Below are positions 1 to 12,435 of a DNA stretch of 64,000 nt, one piece after another (the first letter of the stretch is position 1; each line of letters begins with the position of its first letter). The notes beneath the pieces were generated by a model. It was not told where the DNA came from. It made no database searches and saw nothing but the letters and a program-made list of their open reading frames with translations. A program made the position numbers and the translations under genes. The DNA is from Capra hircus (lineage: Eukaryota; Chordata; Mammalia; Artiodactyla; Bovidae): positions 74,975,713-75,039,712 of the forward strand of contig NC_030816.1 of assembly GCF_001704415.2 (NCBI RefSeq). The letters are read 5' to 3'.

Positions 1-317
1 CATAATGGATCAAAAATGTAGGTGTAAGCACTAAAGCTTTATTTCTTTTCTCAGAAGAAAATATGGGAAATCTTCATGATATTGATTTGGCAATAATTTA
101 TTCCATATGTCACCAGAAGTACAGTCAACCAAATAAAAAGAGATAAATGGGACTACATCAAAAATTAAAACTTCTAATTTGTACATCAAAAAACAATCAA
201 CAAAGTGAAAAAACAGCATATAGAATGGGAGGAAATATCTGCAAACCATGTATCTGATCAGAGAGATGTATCTATACAGACAAATCAATATAAATATCCC
301 GAATATATAAAGAATTT
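1..317 (+). mobile_element. L1 (L1M-type) ORF2 3' region, left part of split element
   Basis: The sequence follows the distal ORF2 of an old mammalian L1, the stretch just before the motif meaning 'rebasing on your own RNA' is reached, and is full of stops and indels. It continues at 585 after a BOV-A2 insertion, so the L1 was present first. No protein can be made from it. The family name is by eye; the L1 assignment is secure, the subfamily is not. Confidence 0.8.
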
Positions 318-584
318 CTGCTGCTGCTGCTGCTGCTAAGTCACTTCAGTCGTGTTCGACTCTGTGTGACCCCAGAGATGGCAGCCCACCAGGCTCCCCC
401 ATCCCTGGGATTCTCCAGGCAAGAACACTGGAGTGGGTTGCCATGTCCTTCTCCAATGCATGAAAGTGAAAAGTGAAAGTGAAGTCGCTCAGTCGTGTCC
501 GACCCTCAGCAACCCCGTGGACTGCAGCCTACCAGGCTCCTCCATCCATGGGATTTTCCAGGCAGGAGTACTGGAGTGAGGTGC
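318..584 (-). mobile_element. BOV-A2 SINE (dimeric BovA with CTG tail)
   Basis: It begins on this strand with a (CTG)n run, the reverse of the AGC tail of BOV-A2, then shows two BovA monomers in tandem joined by the alternating GAAAGTGAAAAGTGAAAGTG linker. This dimer is ruminant-specific. It interrupts an L1 whose sequence resumes at about 585. Target-site duplications are not clear. Confidence 0.9.
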
Positions 585-1440
585 CCCTACAACTGAACAA
601 CAACAAAAAAAAGGTATACAATTTAAAATGAGCAAAGGGCGTGAATAGACACTTCAAAAAAGATACACATATGGCCAATAAATACATGAAAAGGTGCTCA
701 ACTAATCATTAGAGAAAAACAAATCAAAATCCTAATGAGATATCACCTTACACCTGTTTGAATGACTGAGACAAATAAATAAATAAATTCAAACTAGCAA
801 GTGTTGGCAAGGATGTAGAAAAATTGAAACCTTCATGCACTGTTGGTGGGAATGTGAAATGATGCTGCTGCTACACAAAACAGTATGGCAGGTCCTCAAA
901 ACGAAAAATAGAATTATTATAGTATCTAGCAATTCCACTTTTGGGTATGTAGCCAAAAGAATTGAAAGCAGGGTCTCAATGAGATATTTGTACACCCATG
1001 TTCATAGCAGCAACCCAGTGTCCATTGATGGATAAGCAAAATGTGGTATATATTCATACAATGGAATATTATTTGGCCTTAAAAAGGACAGAAATTCTGA
1101 TGCATGTTACAACTTAGATGAATCAGAAGGATATTATGCAAAATGACATGTCAGTCACTCCCACACAAAAACATATTACATGATTCCTCACACATAGGGT
1201 ACCTAGAGTAATCAATTTCATAGAGACAAAAAGGGTAATGGTAGTTGCCGGGTGCTGGGTGAGGCATTGTGTGTGTTCTTTAATGGGTATAGAGTTTCAG
1301 TTTTGCAAAATGAAAGAAGTTCTGGAGATTGATTGTACAACGTGAATATACTTAATACTATTATTGAGCTGTACACTTAAAATGCTTAAGATGGTAAATT
1401 TTATGTTATGTGCACTTTACCACAATGAAAGATAAAAAGA
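585..1440 (+). mobile_element. L1M-type ORF2 end and 3' UTR, right part of split element
   Basis: This carries the C-terminal ORF2 landmarks (the remnant of the 'CWWECE/K' segment encoded near 838-860) followed by a 3' UTR of the L1MA/L1MB kind, including the 'TACACTTAAAATG...TAAATTTTATGTTATG' style ending near 1370-1410. Frames are broken. It continues the fragment at 1-317. Confidence 0.85.
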
Positions 1441-1452
1441 AAATAAGCAATA

Positions 1453-3400
1453 CACATTTCTCGGGGAAAATGCTGAGAGATTTTATTTCTAGCTTAAGTC
1501 CACTATTTAAACACTAAAGGAAGTTCTTCTGTCTAAAGGGAAATGCCTTCAGTTGGCAACTTGGATCCACACAAAGAAATGAAGAACACAGGAAACAGTA
1601 ACTTTGTTTAACTGTTTTTTCTTTTCTTAATTTCTTGAAGAGACAATTGAACTATTTAAAACAATATACTGCGGGCTTTATAAAGAGGTAAAATGTAAGA
1701 GAACACTAGAATAAAGAAAGGCAGTGGATTGAAGTTATACTATTTTTAAGTTTTATACATGGAACAGTATAATATTAATTCAGGGTAGACTGTAATAAGT
1801 TAAGAAAAAACACTGCAATCTTCAGAGCAACAGCTGGAAAAATGAAACAAAGAGGTTCAGGCAATGTGCCAATAGATGAGAAAAAAATGAAATACTACAC
1901 AATGTATAATTAATCGAAAAGCAGGGAAGAAAATATGAAAAACAACACAAGTATAGAAAACAGCAAAATGGAAGTCTTAAATATGAGACATTTCATATAA
2001 ATGATAAAATTTTATAGTTTTAAAATAATAATAAAAGAATCAGTTTATCAAGAAGCGGTAACAATCTTAATATATATGCATCTCAGAGCTTCAAAATACA
2101 TGAAGCAAAAAGAGAAACAGATTAAGCCATAAATACAGCTTGATGTTTCAACAGTCCTCCCACAATAGTTGTTAGAGCAAGGGCACAATACTATCAATTT
2201 GACCTAACTCATATTTACAAAACACTCTACATGGTAGTCACATTCTTGCAAGTGTATATAGAACATTTTCCAAGGTAGATCATGTGTTGGGCCATTAAAA
2301 AGTCTATAAGTTTAAATAATTAAATTATACAAATGTTCTCTGATCATAATGAAATTATTAAAATTCAATAACAGAAACATATCTGGAGAATCTCCAAATA
2401 TGTGAAAAATGGGCTGTGAGACATAGCTAAAGTGGTGAAATATAAAATAAAGAAACAACAGAGACATTTAATGGAACAATAAGCTGGTTCTTTAAAAAGA
2501 TCACTAAAATTGATACTTTCAAACTGGACTGATCAAGGGGAAAAAAGAGAGAACACACAAATTACCAACATGAAGTGTAGAGAAAAGACATTAGTACATA
2601 TACTACAGATATCAAAAGGAAACAAGATAATATGAACATGTTTAGTCCAATAAGTTTCACAACCTAGATAACTTGGAGAAATTCCTTGAAATACGTAAGT
2701 TAATTATAGATCAAATGTATAAAATTAAAGACTGACAGCAACAACCGTTGACAAGTGTATGAAACAACGGAACTTTCATACGTTGCTGCTGGAAATGCAA
2801 GACGATACAATCATTTGGGGAAGTATTCTGGTGGCTTTTTATAAAGTTAAACATACACTTATAAATTCCACAATTAGGCATTTACCCAAGAAAAATAAAA
2901 ACTTAGTGTCTATAACAACACTTGGACATCAACATTGATAGGAGACTTATTCATGATGATCAAAAAAGTGGAAGCAACTCATTAGATGAATATCCATCAG
3001 TAGATGAATAAACAAAATACAGTTTTAATTCATATACAGAAATACTAGTCAACAATAAAAGGCAATAAAGTATTAATACACACAACTTTCATTAATCTTA
3101 GAATCATCATACTGAACAAAGAAAGCCACAGATGGGTATATACTATTTGGCTTTATTTTATTAAATAATGACAGGCAAAACTAACTTATAGGGATGGAAA
3201 GCTGATCTATGTTTGCCTGGTATAGAAAATGGGGAGCAATTACTGTAAGGGGGAAACAAAACTTTGAAGTGATGGAAATATTCTGTATCTTGAGTAGGTG
3301 GGAGCTACACAGGTGTGTACATGTCCAAACACATGGAGCCTAAAGTGGTACATTTTATTGTAGGCAGATTATACCTCAATACACTTGAATTTAAAAGATG
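1453..3400 (+). mobile_element. Old L1M element with internal deletions
   Basis: Successive segments match, in order, the ORF1/ORF2 junction region, the ORF2 endonuclease and early reverse-transcriptase region (about 1980-2730), then jump to the ORF2 end and 3' UTR (about 2740-3400). Large parts in between are missing. A short (TAA)n expansion lies near 2022-2034. Decay is heavy and no frame survives. Confidence 0.7.
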
Positions 3401-4112
3401 AAAAGAATGCACATTGAGATATTGACACACACCTGCTGGAATGGCTAAAATTAAATTTTAAAAAACACTGACAATGCTAACTGCCAACAAGTATGGGAAC
3501 AAGTGAACTCTCATCCATTGCTGATAAGTATGTAAATTGGTAAAATCATCCTGGATAACTACTTTGTATTGATCATATATGTAACCTTTGACACAGAAAT
3601 TCCTTTTTAAATACATCTGACAGAAATGTGCACATATACGCTCCAAAAGAATGCTCATAGCATCCATATCTTAAAACTGGAAACAATCTAATTGTCCATA
3701 AATCATAGAATGGACTAAAAACTAGTGGTATATTCACGATAGAATACTATCCAGTAATGGAAATGATTGAGTTGCTTATCCACACAAGAAACATGGGCGA
3801 ATCTCATAAACCTTGTATTGAGAGAAAGAAGCCAGACACAAAAGACTGCATACTGTAAAATTTCATTTATATAAAATTTTTAAATATGTAAAATTAATCC
3901 AGGATGTTGAAAGTCAAAAGAGTGATTTCCTTTGGCAAAAAGAGAAGGGAATATGAGACGAGCTTCTGAGAAAGTGGAAAGCTGTTTCATGAATCAGGTG
4001 ATTCCTGGAGTGTATTTACTTTATGATGACTCACTGAATTATACACTGGTGATTTGTGTCCTTTTCATTGTGTATGTCATATGCATTTATACAAAAAGCT
4101 TTTTAAAAGGGA
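3401..4112 (+). mobile_element. Old L1M 3' fragment
   Basis: A second distal ORF2 plus 3' UTR begins again immediately after the previous L1 ends, in the same orientation. The familiar 'viewing the same end region twice' pattern shows this is a separate insertion and not a continuation. Short frames here are chance openings in dead L1 sequence. Confidence 0.65.
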
Positions 4113-4859
4113 CTTATAAGTGAATGAGAACCAAGGAAGCAGTAGAAGAAATATAGACTTTGTCACTAAGTTCATAGTAATGAAAGGATGCAAAAAGGAA
4201 GAAGCTTGGGGTGTAGTACGATTGTGCTAAAAGGTGTTTTTTGGATTCAAAAAGAGTTGCTCATGCCTATATTCTGGTTTTTTTAAGCCAGTGAAGGGGA
4301 AGAATTAATGCTACAGGAAATAAATGATGAAGCATTGTTTTAAAAACTTTATGAAGCAGAAGTTCATGAGAAACAGTGGTTATATATAGAAATCTTATAC
4401 TTGTAAATCTTGTAAAAGAGTGATTCTTTTCCTTCCAAGTCTTAAAATAAAATAATTTAAATTAAAATGAAAAGATGGAGCCACACAGGGAACCCATAAA
4501 AGAGTGATGGGAAAATTGGGAAGCTGTTGGAACAAGGCTGAGGAAGTTTACATCTGACACAAGGCACACCACATGCTGAGAGGTTGGGAATCAGGATCTG
4601 CATCCTAAGGAAACAGTGATGAAAGTGGGTACCTCCACTGCAGGAAAAGTGAAGAGTAACTGCTTAAGGATAAATGAAACAAAAAGTGAGCTATATGGAG
4701 GGGTCAGCTTAATTTGGAAATTACACGTTTCTTGTTGTTTAGTTTGTACACTTGTTCTCTTGGGTACTCAGGCAGGAAACCTTGACGAAACTGATTTATG
4801 ACATTGTCTTCTCTTCCTTCGTTTCACAGTCATTTTACAATCCAGCACTCTTTCCCTTT
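4113..4859. other. Unmatched AT-rich spacer
   Basis: I see no recognised repeat, exon or RNA gene. Two overlapping short frames near 4616-5066 run into BovB sequence and are not credible genes. Confidence 0.4.
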
Positions 4860-5588
4860 CAGTTCAGTTCAGTCGATCAGTCGTGTCCAACTCTTTGTGA
4901 CCCCATGAATCGCAGCACACCAGGCCTCCTTATCCATCACCAACTCCTGGAGTTCACCCAAACTCAAGTCCATCAAGTCGGTGATGCCACCCAGCCATCT
5001 CATCCTCTGTCATCCCCTTCTCCTCCTGCCCTCAATCCCTCCCAGCATCAGAGTCTTTTCCAATGAGTCAACTCTTTGCATGAGGTGGCCAAAGTACTGG
5101 AGTTTCAGCTTCAGCATCAGTCTTTCCAATGAACGCCCAGGACTGATCTCCTTTAGGATGGACTGGTTGGATCTCCTTGCAGTCCAAGGGACTCTCAAGA
5201 GTCTTCTCCAACACCACAGTTCAAAAGCATCAATTCTTCAGCGCTCAGCTTTCTTCACAGTCCAACTCTCACATCCATACATGACTACTGGAAAAACCAT
5301 AGCTTTGGCTAGATGGACCTTTGTTGGCAAAGTAATGTCTCTGCCTTTTAATTTGCTATCTAGGTTGGTCATAACTTTCCTTCCAAGGAGTAAGTGTCTT
5401 TTAATTTCATGGCTGCAGTCACCATCTGCAGTGATTTTAGAGCCCCCCAAAATAAAGTCTGACACTGTTTCCACTGTTCCCCCAGCTATTTCCCATGAAG
5501 TGATAAGACCAGATGCCATGATCTTCGTTTTCTGAATGTTGAGCTTTAAGGTGACCTTTTCACTCTCTTCTTTCACTTTCTTCACTTC
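4860..5588 (-). mobile_element. BovB (RTE) LINE, 5'-truncated
   Basis: The left edge is the (CAGTT)n run that is the reverse complement of the BovB 3' end. The minus strand encodes the C-terminal part of the BovB reverse-transcriptase polyprotein (for example a SKITADGDCSHEIKR segment within 5238-5684). A 10-bp duplication CCCTTTCAGT at 4854-4863 and 5589-5598 looks like the target-site duplication. The frame is partly open but the element is truncated well inside ORF2, so it is dead. Confidence 0.9.
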
Positions 5589-5598
5589 CCCTTTCAGT

Positions 5599-5889
5599 CT
5601 TTGGCAATCCACGCCCAGCAGGGAAAACCTAAACCACTGTAACCTTTTCCCAGCAGAGTTTCTGCCTCCAGTCTCTCCCTTCAATACTTATTTTCCTAGT
5701 ACAAATATTTAGATGTCTGCATGCCCAGAGAGATGGTTTCTAGCATTGGATGTCAGTTAAACTAAAAACTTAGCTGAATCCCAATTACATTTCAGACCGT
5801 GATAGAATCTGGGGCGCATGGCCCATCATGGACTGGACATTAGCCCAGCACAGCCAGCCCAGCACACAGTCAAGCCTTCACCCGGGTAA
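5599..5889. other. Unmatched spacer
   Basis: Nothing recognised between the BovB and the MIR. Confidence 0.4.
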
Positions 5890-6115
5890 GTATAAACTAA
5901 TGAGTACTGACATTTATTGAGTACGTATGATGTGGAAGATATGTTCAAAACTCCTAGCATATACTAGTCTGTTTCATTCTCATAACAACCTCTGGGGGTG
6001 GTGATAGTTTTCTCATTTAATAGGCAGAGAACTGAAACATAGAAGGCCAAGTAAATTGCTCCACTTAGAGTTAGTAAATTTAAAGCCAGTTAGTTGGATC
6101 CAAAATTGTACATTT
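5890..6115 (-). mobile_element. MIR SINE
   Basis: The 'ACATTTATTGAGTACGTATG' start and the diverged 'TTTAATAGGCAGAGAACTGAAACAT' core are the reverse complement of the MIR core and tail. Divergence is high, as expected for this ancient family. Confidence 0.75.
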
Positions 6116-7576
6116 AATCCTTGCACTAAAAATAGGCATTTGTTTGGCTTCTAACACTGCTGTCTTTGGGTCTGCTGGGCCAAGTCAAAAATCTTGGTTC
6201 TGAGACCCACCTTCAGCATGGCCCTAGAGATTGTTGGTTTTCCTTCTGGTTTCAGGAGCCCCTACTCAGTAGTGAGAAATGGTCACTAATTTTTAAATGC
6301 TGGAAATAAATGTTAAAAAGTTTAAAAAGAAAGAAAAAGGAAAAGGATTGGAGGGTGAATTCCTATCCTTGTAGTAAGTAAGTGGTCCGCTTAAAACAGA
6401 TTATTTTCTGTAAATCAATTACATGCCAATAAAAATTAATTTAAAAAAAGAAACAAGCTACATAATAAACTTAGTTCAGAACCTGGCCAAAAAAAAAAAG
6501 TAATTTAAGAATAAACTATTTTTCATACAGAAATAAAAAGATTTCTTTCATCTCTCCCTTTGCCCCACCACCATGCACTGTCATAAGAATTTCAACGTAA
6601 AATTATCTTTAGCTATTTTAAGAACAGTTTACCCTATTCTGTTGGATTGATTCTTATAAGCAAAAAGACTCTTTTATTCCATGCTTTTCTTAATGAAATC
6701 ATCATTTGAACAAAGAAATATTTCAAGAATTGGCTCACCTTCCCCCCCAAAGTTTGCTTCCACTTTCCAAACTAAACAGTAACCCCGTTTTTCCTCAACC
6801 TAGAACATTTTTTTTCCAGGCTTCTTTAAGCAAGTTCGAGGTTAGGACAATCTTTGCTGAGACACTCTTAAGATTCCATTGTAGATATAATCCTTATCAG
6901 TTTGACTGTGATTACCAAGTCGCCTAGTTCTTATACAGAGTCAAAGATAAAGGCTTTATTCTACAGACTAAAATGCTGCAGGCTTTGCAAGTTAAGTTTT
7001 CCAGGCATAGCTTTGCCACTTAATGTACTTCTTTCTAACCACTCAAGACAGAGCGCAGGTTCTCTTCCTGAATAGCGGGAAACCTCTACCTTCCCACGCT
7101 CGCGTGTGAAAGCTCTACCGTAAAAACACGTTACATTATCCTTGAAACAAATTTCTCTCTGACTTCAGTGACACTAAAATGCACTGCAAACAATGGTTCT
7201 GGCACAGTTCCAGTGTTTCTGGACACTGCTTCTTAACATGAAATGAGTTCGCAAAGGCTGGAGTTTCATTTCTGAGGATATCAGATACTTTAAATACTGT
7301 ACACTTTTGTATTCACACATACAAAGTAAAGTAGTGAATCGGGGCAATTATCCTTGCAATTCAAATGAACTCTTTCCTCCCTACATACATATTTTGACTT
7401 TAATCATCTGAATGTTTCAAATGAACAGTGCCTTTTCCCCCCATGGATAATGGCTTCATTACTCTATTTTGTACATGTAATTTTAAAGCATTCTCTATTC
7501 CGTGTAGAGAGATGAGAGAAAGGTTAGCAAAGAAATCATTTCTGAAGCAATACTTTTCCTTTTTCTAATGGAAAGC
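6116..7576. other. Unmatched non-coding stretch
   Basis: Mixed AT-rich sequence with A-runs near 6488-6498. A 73-codon frame at 6706-6927 has no recognisable domain and no supporting features. I see no confident repeat or exon. Confidence 0.4.
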
Positions 7577-7782
7577 CGCATGCATACTCCTTCACGTCTA
7601 ACTCTGCAACCCCTTGGACTGTAGCCTGCCAGGCTCCTCTGTCCGGCTCCTCTGTCCATGGGATTTCCCTGGCAAGAATACTGGATTGGGTTGCCATTTC
7701 CTTCTCCAGAGGATCTTCCCGATCAATAGTGTCTCCTGCATTGGCAGGCGTATTCTTTACCACTGAGCCACCCGGGAAGTCT
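7577..7782 (-). mobile_element. Bov-tA SINE
   Basis: The right end is the reverse complement of the tRNA-Glu-derived head (…ACCACTGAGCCACCCGGGAAG) and the left is the BovA body. A 13-bp unit GGCTCCTCTGTCC is duplicated in tandem at 7632-7657, a private change in this copy. Confidence 0.9.
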
Positions 7783-9067
7783 CAGCTATGGTTCAACAGG
7801 CAATAGATAGTTGACCTGCGAAGTCAGAATCCCACCCAGGCAGGGACATCCTGTCCCTATCCTTTAGTCCCGAGGAGCAGAGAGGATAGCAGAGGCCCTG
7901 CCACCAGGGAGGTGACAGAAGCTGTCATCTAAGAGGCAGGAACACAGTTCACCTGTGGCCTGAGAATTATCATCAGACGTGTTGACAGGCATGGGGGCTA
8001 GAGAGGGGGGCGAGGTCTGTGCCAGCAGCTAGAAGGAAGTCCTGTCCCCCTCTTCTCTTCCAGCAGGTGTGAGATACTGCAGCCAGCATCACTGATGGTC
8101 TGAACCTTCTAAGGCATGGACGTAACATTCCTAGACACTTTGTGGAGATCCTGGTGGGGCCTGGGGGCGGGGGTAAGAGATCTGAAGGATGGGTTTGGAG
8201 CTTGTGCAGCACCTTCTATGCTGAAGAACACATATTGTGTGACTCGCTGGTGCCCCAAGGGCCTGGATGAATCACCCATCCTAATGCATTCACATTAATT
8301 TAAGGACAAAAACGCTGAGGTTCGGCAGGTGAGCCAAGTAGTCCTTGACTGCTGTTGTTTGTCCTTTTCACTCAGCTGTGAAGGGAATGTGTTCCCTTCT
8401 TTCCAGATTGTGTAGACAGAGATCAGGACTTTGTCTCAGGAAACCTTAAGGGACTACAATTGAGTAAAAGGAACATACACTTAAAAATACATATTAAATT
8501 CATCCTCAGAATATTTAGAATAGGCCAAGATCTCTGAAAATGATGGATTTTTAGTATCATGAGACATAGGACAGGGGGAGAGCCACCCTAAAAGACCTCG
8601 CATAACAGAAGGAGAAACTGTATGGTTTTTATTGTCTCATGGCTATGATTCCAAGAGACTCTAAAATGTTCTTGGTATTGAGCAAGAAATTTTGTGGATT
8701 TCAAATAAATGCAGAGTGAGTGAGCATGGGTGTGTTCTGCTCGGAAGTCAGTGCCTTTGTACAGCAGCAGATAATGGAAACAAGATGCTTTCTGGAAAGG
8801 GGGACCTATGAAGCCAGATAACCAGGAGACATCAAGAAGCTTGACTCATGAACATTGTGAGGGATGAGGTGACTGACTGGAGTCATTTAAGATGAATGGC
8901 CCAGAAAATGGTCAGTTTGCAAGTCAACCATTGATGAGATGCGGCCACAAGGATGAAGGCAAGATAATTTCCTAATACTATGATTTTCATTTTCTGGTCA
9001 TAAATCAATATTTGTTCATGTCTGCTTACCTTAAAAGCAATGTCTTTAGCCTGGCCCTCAAGGTAGG
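7783..9067. other. Unmatched spacer
   Basis: Moderate GC around 7830-8170, otherwise plain sequence. Two overlapping short frames on opposite strands (7973-8298) show no domain. Nothing supportable. Confidence 0.4.
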
Positions 9068-9283
9068 CGGCTTCTCAGGTGGTCCTAGTGGTAAAGAACC
9101 TGCCTGCCACTGCAGGAGAAGTAAGAGACACGGCTTCAGCCTGGGTTGCGAAGATCCTCTGGAAGAGGAAATGGCAACCCACTCCAGTATTCTTGCCTGG
9201 AAAATCCCATGGACAGAGGAGGCTGGCGGGCTATAGTCCGCAGAGTCACAGAGTCGGACACGACTGAAACGACTTAGCAGTCA
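9068..9283 (+). mobile_element. Bov-tA SINE
   Basis: A tRNA-Glu-like head (GGCTTCTCAGGTGGTCCTAG) is followed by the BovA body and ends near GACTTAGCAG. It is the first of three same-strand ruminant retroelements within 815 bp. Confidence 0.9.
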
Positions 9284-9334
9284 AGGTAGAATCCCGTCCC
9301 CAGGTGGTCTGATTCCAACTACGTACTTCTCAAC

Positions 9335-9664
9335 TCATGAGAGTCCCTTGTACAGCAAGAAGATCAAACCAGTTATTCCTTAAGGAAATCAACCTTGAAT
9401 GTTCACTGGGAGGACTAATGCTGAAGCTGAAGCTCCAATACTTTGGCCATCTGATGCAAAGAGCCAACTCCTTGGAAAAGACCCTGATGCTGGGAAAGGC
9501 TGAGGGGAGAAGGGGGCAATAGAGGATGAGATGGTTGGATGGATCACTGACTCAATGGACATGATTTTGAGCAAACTCCAGGAGACAGTGAAGGACAGGG
9601 AAGCCTGGAGTGCTGCAGTCCATGGGGTCGCAAAGAGTCAGGCACAACCTAATGACTAAACCAC
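9335..9664 (+). mobile_element. BovB LINE 3' fragment
   Basis: The plus strand encodes the last part of the BovB ORF2 C-terminus (LMLKLKLQYFGHLMQR-type segment near 9418-9468), followed by the 3' end. It is severely 5'-truncated. Confidence 0.9.
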
Positions 9665-9667
9665 TAC

Positions 9668-9882
9668 CATGTGGCACTAGGAAAGAACAGGCCTGCTGGT
9701 GCAGGAGACATAAGAGACCCAGGCTCCACCCCTAGGTCAGGAAGAGCCCTGGAGGAAGGCCTGGCAACCCACTCCAGTATTCTTGCCTGCAGAATCCCAT
9801 GCACAGAGGAGCCAGGCAGGCTACAGTCCATAGGGTCGCAAAGAATCAGATATGACAGAGGTGACTTAGCACGCACCAGGTT
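9668..9882 (+). mobile_element. Bov-tA SINE
   Basis: Head, BovA body and AGC-type end are all present, directly abutting the BovB to its left. Its internal frames on both strands are SINE translations, not genes. Confidence 0.85.
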
Positions 9883-10124
9883 CATTCCCTGGAGGAATAA
9901 ACTAATTTCTTAGGTACAATATCTGCACACCATACTCCAGAAAAAGGCACCCAATACAACTGTGAGCCCATCTCCCAACTCTGAAATCCACATAGCGGCC
10001 TCCTGCACTTCCAGCAGGTTTTTGTCAGAAAAGCTTTCTTAGTTGCCCTCTTTAAAATAACACTGCTCCCTTGTCCTGCTTTAATTTTTTTCTGGGGCTT
10101 CACACCACCTGGTATGTTATAGCT
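9883..10124. other. Unmatched spacer
   Basis: No repeat or gene recognised. Confidence 0.35.
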
Positions 10125-10262
10125 TCATTCTCTGTCCCTCCTGCACCTAGAATGCAAGATCAGTGAGAGCAAGGACTTTGTGTGTTTAATTTACTCTTGG
10201 ATCCCCAGCACCTAGAACGGTGGTTATGCACAGTGGACACTCAGTGACCATCTTTCATTTCA
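10125..10262 (+). mobile_element. L2 LINE 3' end
   Basis: The sequence resembles the L2 3' tail: a diverged 'GAATGTAAGCTC…GGGCAGGGACTTTGT' block, then 'GGATCCCCAGCACCTAGAAC' and a cis-end resembling 'GGACACTCAGTGA'. Ancient and non-coding. Confidence 0.6.
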
Positions 10263-10706
10263 ATCAATCAGTCATAATGAGGTTTCTTGTCATTTACCGC
10301 CTCCGCATTCTTATCCAGGCAGCTCTTTCTACCTGGAATTTGTGGAGTGTCCATTTTCCACCTGACCCTGCAAAAGAATCCAAAGTCACACCACCTCAGT
10401 CCCACCCAATTCCTGGGCCAACTCTCGTCCTCCTTGCATGTCCCCAATCTCTCCATCTGCAACTGGGCTCACTGTCATCTACACCCCAATAGCAACATCC
10501 TTGTGTCTCTTTTATAGCACTCATTGCATCTTATCTGTGGATTGGATATTTGTGTGCGTGTCCCCATTGTCCAGCCAGGCCAGGCCACATTCTTCCAAAA
10601 GCAGAGACTTTGTATCTATACCAGTTCCGGGTACTCACTTAGACACATAGTATTTCTGTAAGTAGAATAGTATTTATAAATATTATATATTACAGCATAT
10701 ATTATG
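10263..10706. other. Unmatched spacer
   Basis: Several overlapping frames of 64-90 codons occur on both strands at 10220-10650. They share no domain or coding signature. Nothing recognised. Confidence 0.35.
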
Positions 10707-10707
10707 A

Positions 10708-10928
10708 AGGCTTCCCTTGTGGCTCAGACAGTACAGACTCCACCTGCAATGCGAGAGACCCAGGTTCCATCCTTGGGTCAGGAAGATCCCCTGGAGAAGG
10801 GAATGGCAACCCACTCCAACGTTCTTACCTGGAGAATTCCATGGACAGAGGAGACAGAGGGGTTACAGTCTAGGGAGTCACGAAGAGTCAGACACAACTG
10901 AGAGACTAACATTTTCACTTTCACTTCA
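10708..10928 (+). mobile_element. Bov-tA SINE
   Basis: A full head (GGCTTCCCTTGTGGCTCAGA), BovA body and a TTTTCACTTTCACTT-type 3' end are present. Confidence 0.9.
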
Positions 10929-11296
10929 TATGAGGGTATGATGGCATATTCAATTATATATATACATAAAAAAGTAAACATACATGAAAGGTGATAGACA
11001 GGGTATAAGATTATAAGTCACAGAGGGAAGAGAAAAATAGAGGGGGAAAAGACCAAGAGCAGCATACATTTGTGATTCTTCCCCAAAGTGTAAACGGTTT
11101 TTTGTGTTCAACCCTATGCTTAAGAAAATGATCTGAGGATGTGACTGGTTAATTTAAGATGCCTTTATATCTGGAAAAAAGTATAATTCAAACACATGCA
11201 GTCCTATATTCATAGCAGGAACCAAGACTTGGAAGCAACCTAAATGTTCAACTGTGTAATGGATGAAGAAGATGTAATACATGTATACAATGGAGT

Positions 11297-11814
11297 GCTC
11301 AGTTCAGTTCAGGTGCTCAGTCGTGTCCAACTCTGTGCAACCCCATGAATCGCAGCACACCAGGCTTCCCTGTCCATCACCAACTCCCGAAGTCCACCCA
11401 AACTCATGTCCATCGAGTCGGTGATGCCCTCCAACCATCTCATCCTCTGTCGTCCCCTTCTCCTCCTGCCCTCAATCTTTCCCAGCATCAGGGTCTTTTC
11501 CAATTAGTCATTTCTTTGCATCAGGTGGCCCAAGTATTGGAGTTTTAGCTTCAACGTTCTAGTGAACACCCAAGACTGATCTCCTTTAGGATGGACTGTT
11601 TGGATCTCCTTGCAGTTCAGGGGACTCTCAAGAGTCTTCTCCAACACCACATTCTAAAGCATCAATTCTTCAGTGCTCAGCTTTCTTTCTAGTCCAACTC
11701 TCACATCCATACATGACTACTGGAAAAACCATTGCCTTGACTAGATGGACCATTGTTGCAAAGTAATGTCTCTGCTTTTTAATATGCTGTCTAGGTTGGC
11801 ATAACTTTCCTTCC
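11297..11814 (-). mobile_element. BovB LINE nested in L1
   Basis: This is the BovB 3' half in reverse orientation, starting with CAGTTCAGTTCAG. The host L1 word CAATGGAGT is present on both sides (about 11289-11297 and 11814-11822), consistent with a 9-bp target-site duplication. Confidence 0.9.
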
Positions 11815-12004
11815 AATGGAGTACTACTCAGCCATAAAAAGAATGAAATATATGATACACTTACATGTGGAATCTAAAATATGGCACATAGGAACCTATC
11901 TGTGAAACAGAAAGAGACTCACAGACACAAAGAACAGACTTGTGGTTACCAAGGGGGAGGGGAAATGGGAGGAGGAGGGACTGGGAGTTAGGGGTTAGTA
12001 GATG

Positions 12005-12219
12005 CTTCCAAGGTGGTGCTAGTGGTAAAGAATCCGCCTGCCAATGCAGGAGACATAAGAGATTTGATCCCTGGGTCAGGAAGATCCCCTGGAGGAGGGT
12101 ATGGCAACCCACTCCAGTATTCTTGCCTGGAGAATCCTATGGACAGAGAAGCCTGGCAGGCTACAGTCCATAGGGTTGCAAAGAGTTAGACACAATTGAG
12201 ATGACTTAGCACAGCACAG
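12005..12219 (+). mobile_element. Bov-tA SINE nested in L1
   Basis: A complete tRNA-Glu-derived SINE ends in 'GACTTAGCACAGCAC'. The word AGATGC flanks it on both sides, the probable short target-site duplication within the L1 3' UTR. Confidence 0.9.
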
Positions 12220-12435
12220 ATGCAAACTACTACGTATACAATGGGTAAACAAAAGGTCCTACTGCATATAGCCCACAGAACTATGTTCAATATCTTAGGG
12301 AGGACCATAATGGAAAACAATATAAAAAAGAATGTATATATGCGTGTAATTGAGTCACTTTGCTATATAGCAGAAATTAATCCAACACCGTAAATCAACT
12401 ATACTTCAATAAAAATTCCTCTTTTAAAAAAAGAT

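Larger units (their letters stand above)
11168..12435 (+). mobile_element. L1 (cetartiodactyl type) 3' end hosting two later insertions
   Basis: ORF2-end and 3' UTR blocks occupy 11168-11296, 11816-12004 and 12220-12435. The last block ends with the typical 'CAACTATACTTCAATAAAAA' and an A-rich tail. A BovB (minus) and a Bov-tA (plus) split it. The blocks join in consensus order, so this is one L1 with nested insertions. Confidence 0.85.

Noticed and set aside
9068..9883. Many 60-80 codon frames with similar peptides on both strands here and elsewhere
   Set aside because: They are translations of Bov-tA/BOV-A2 SINEs and recur at every copy of the element.
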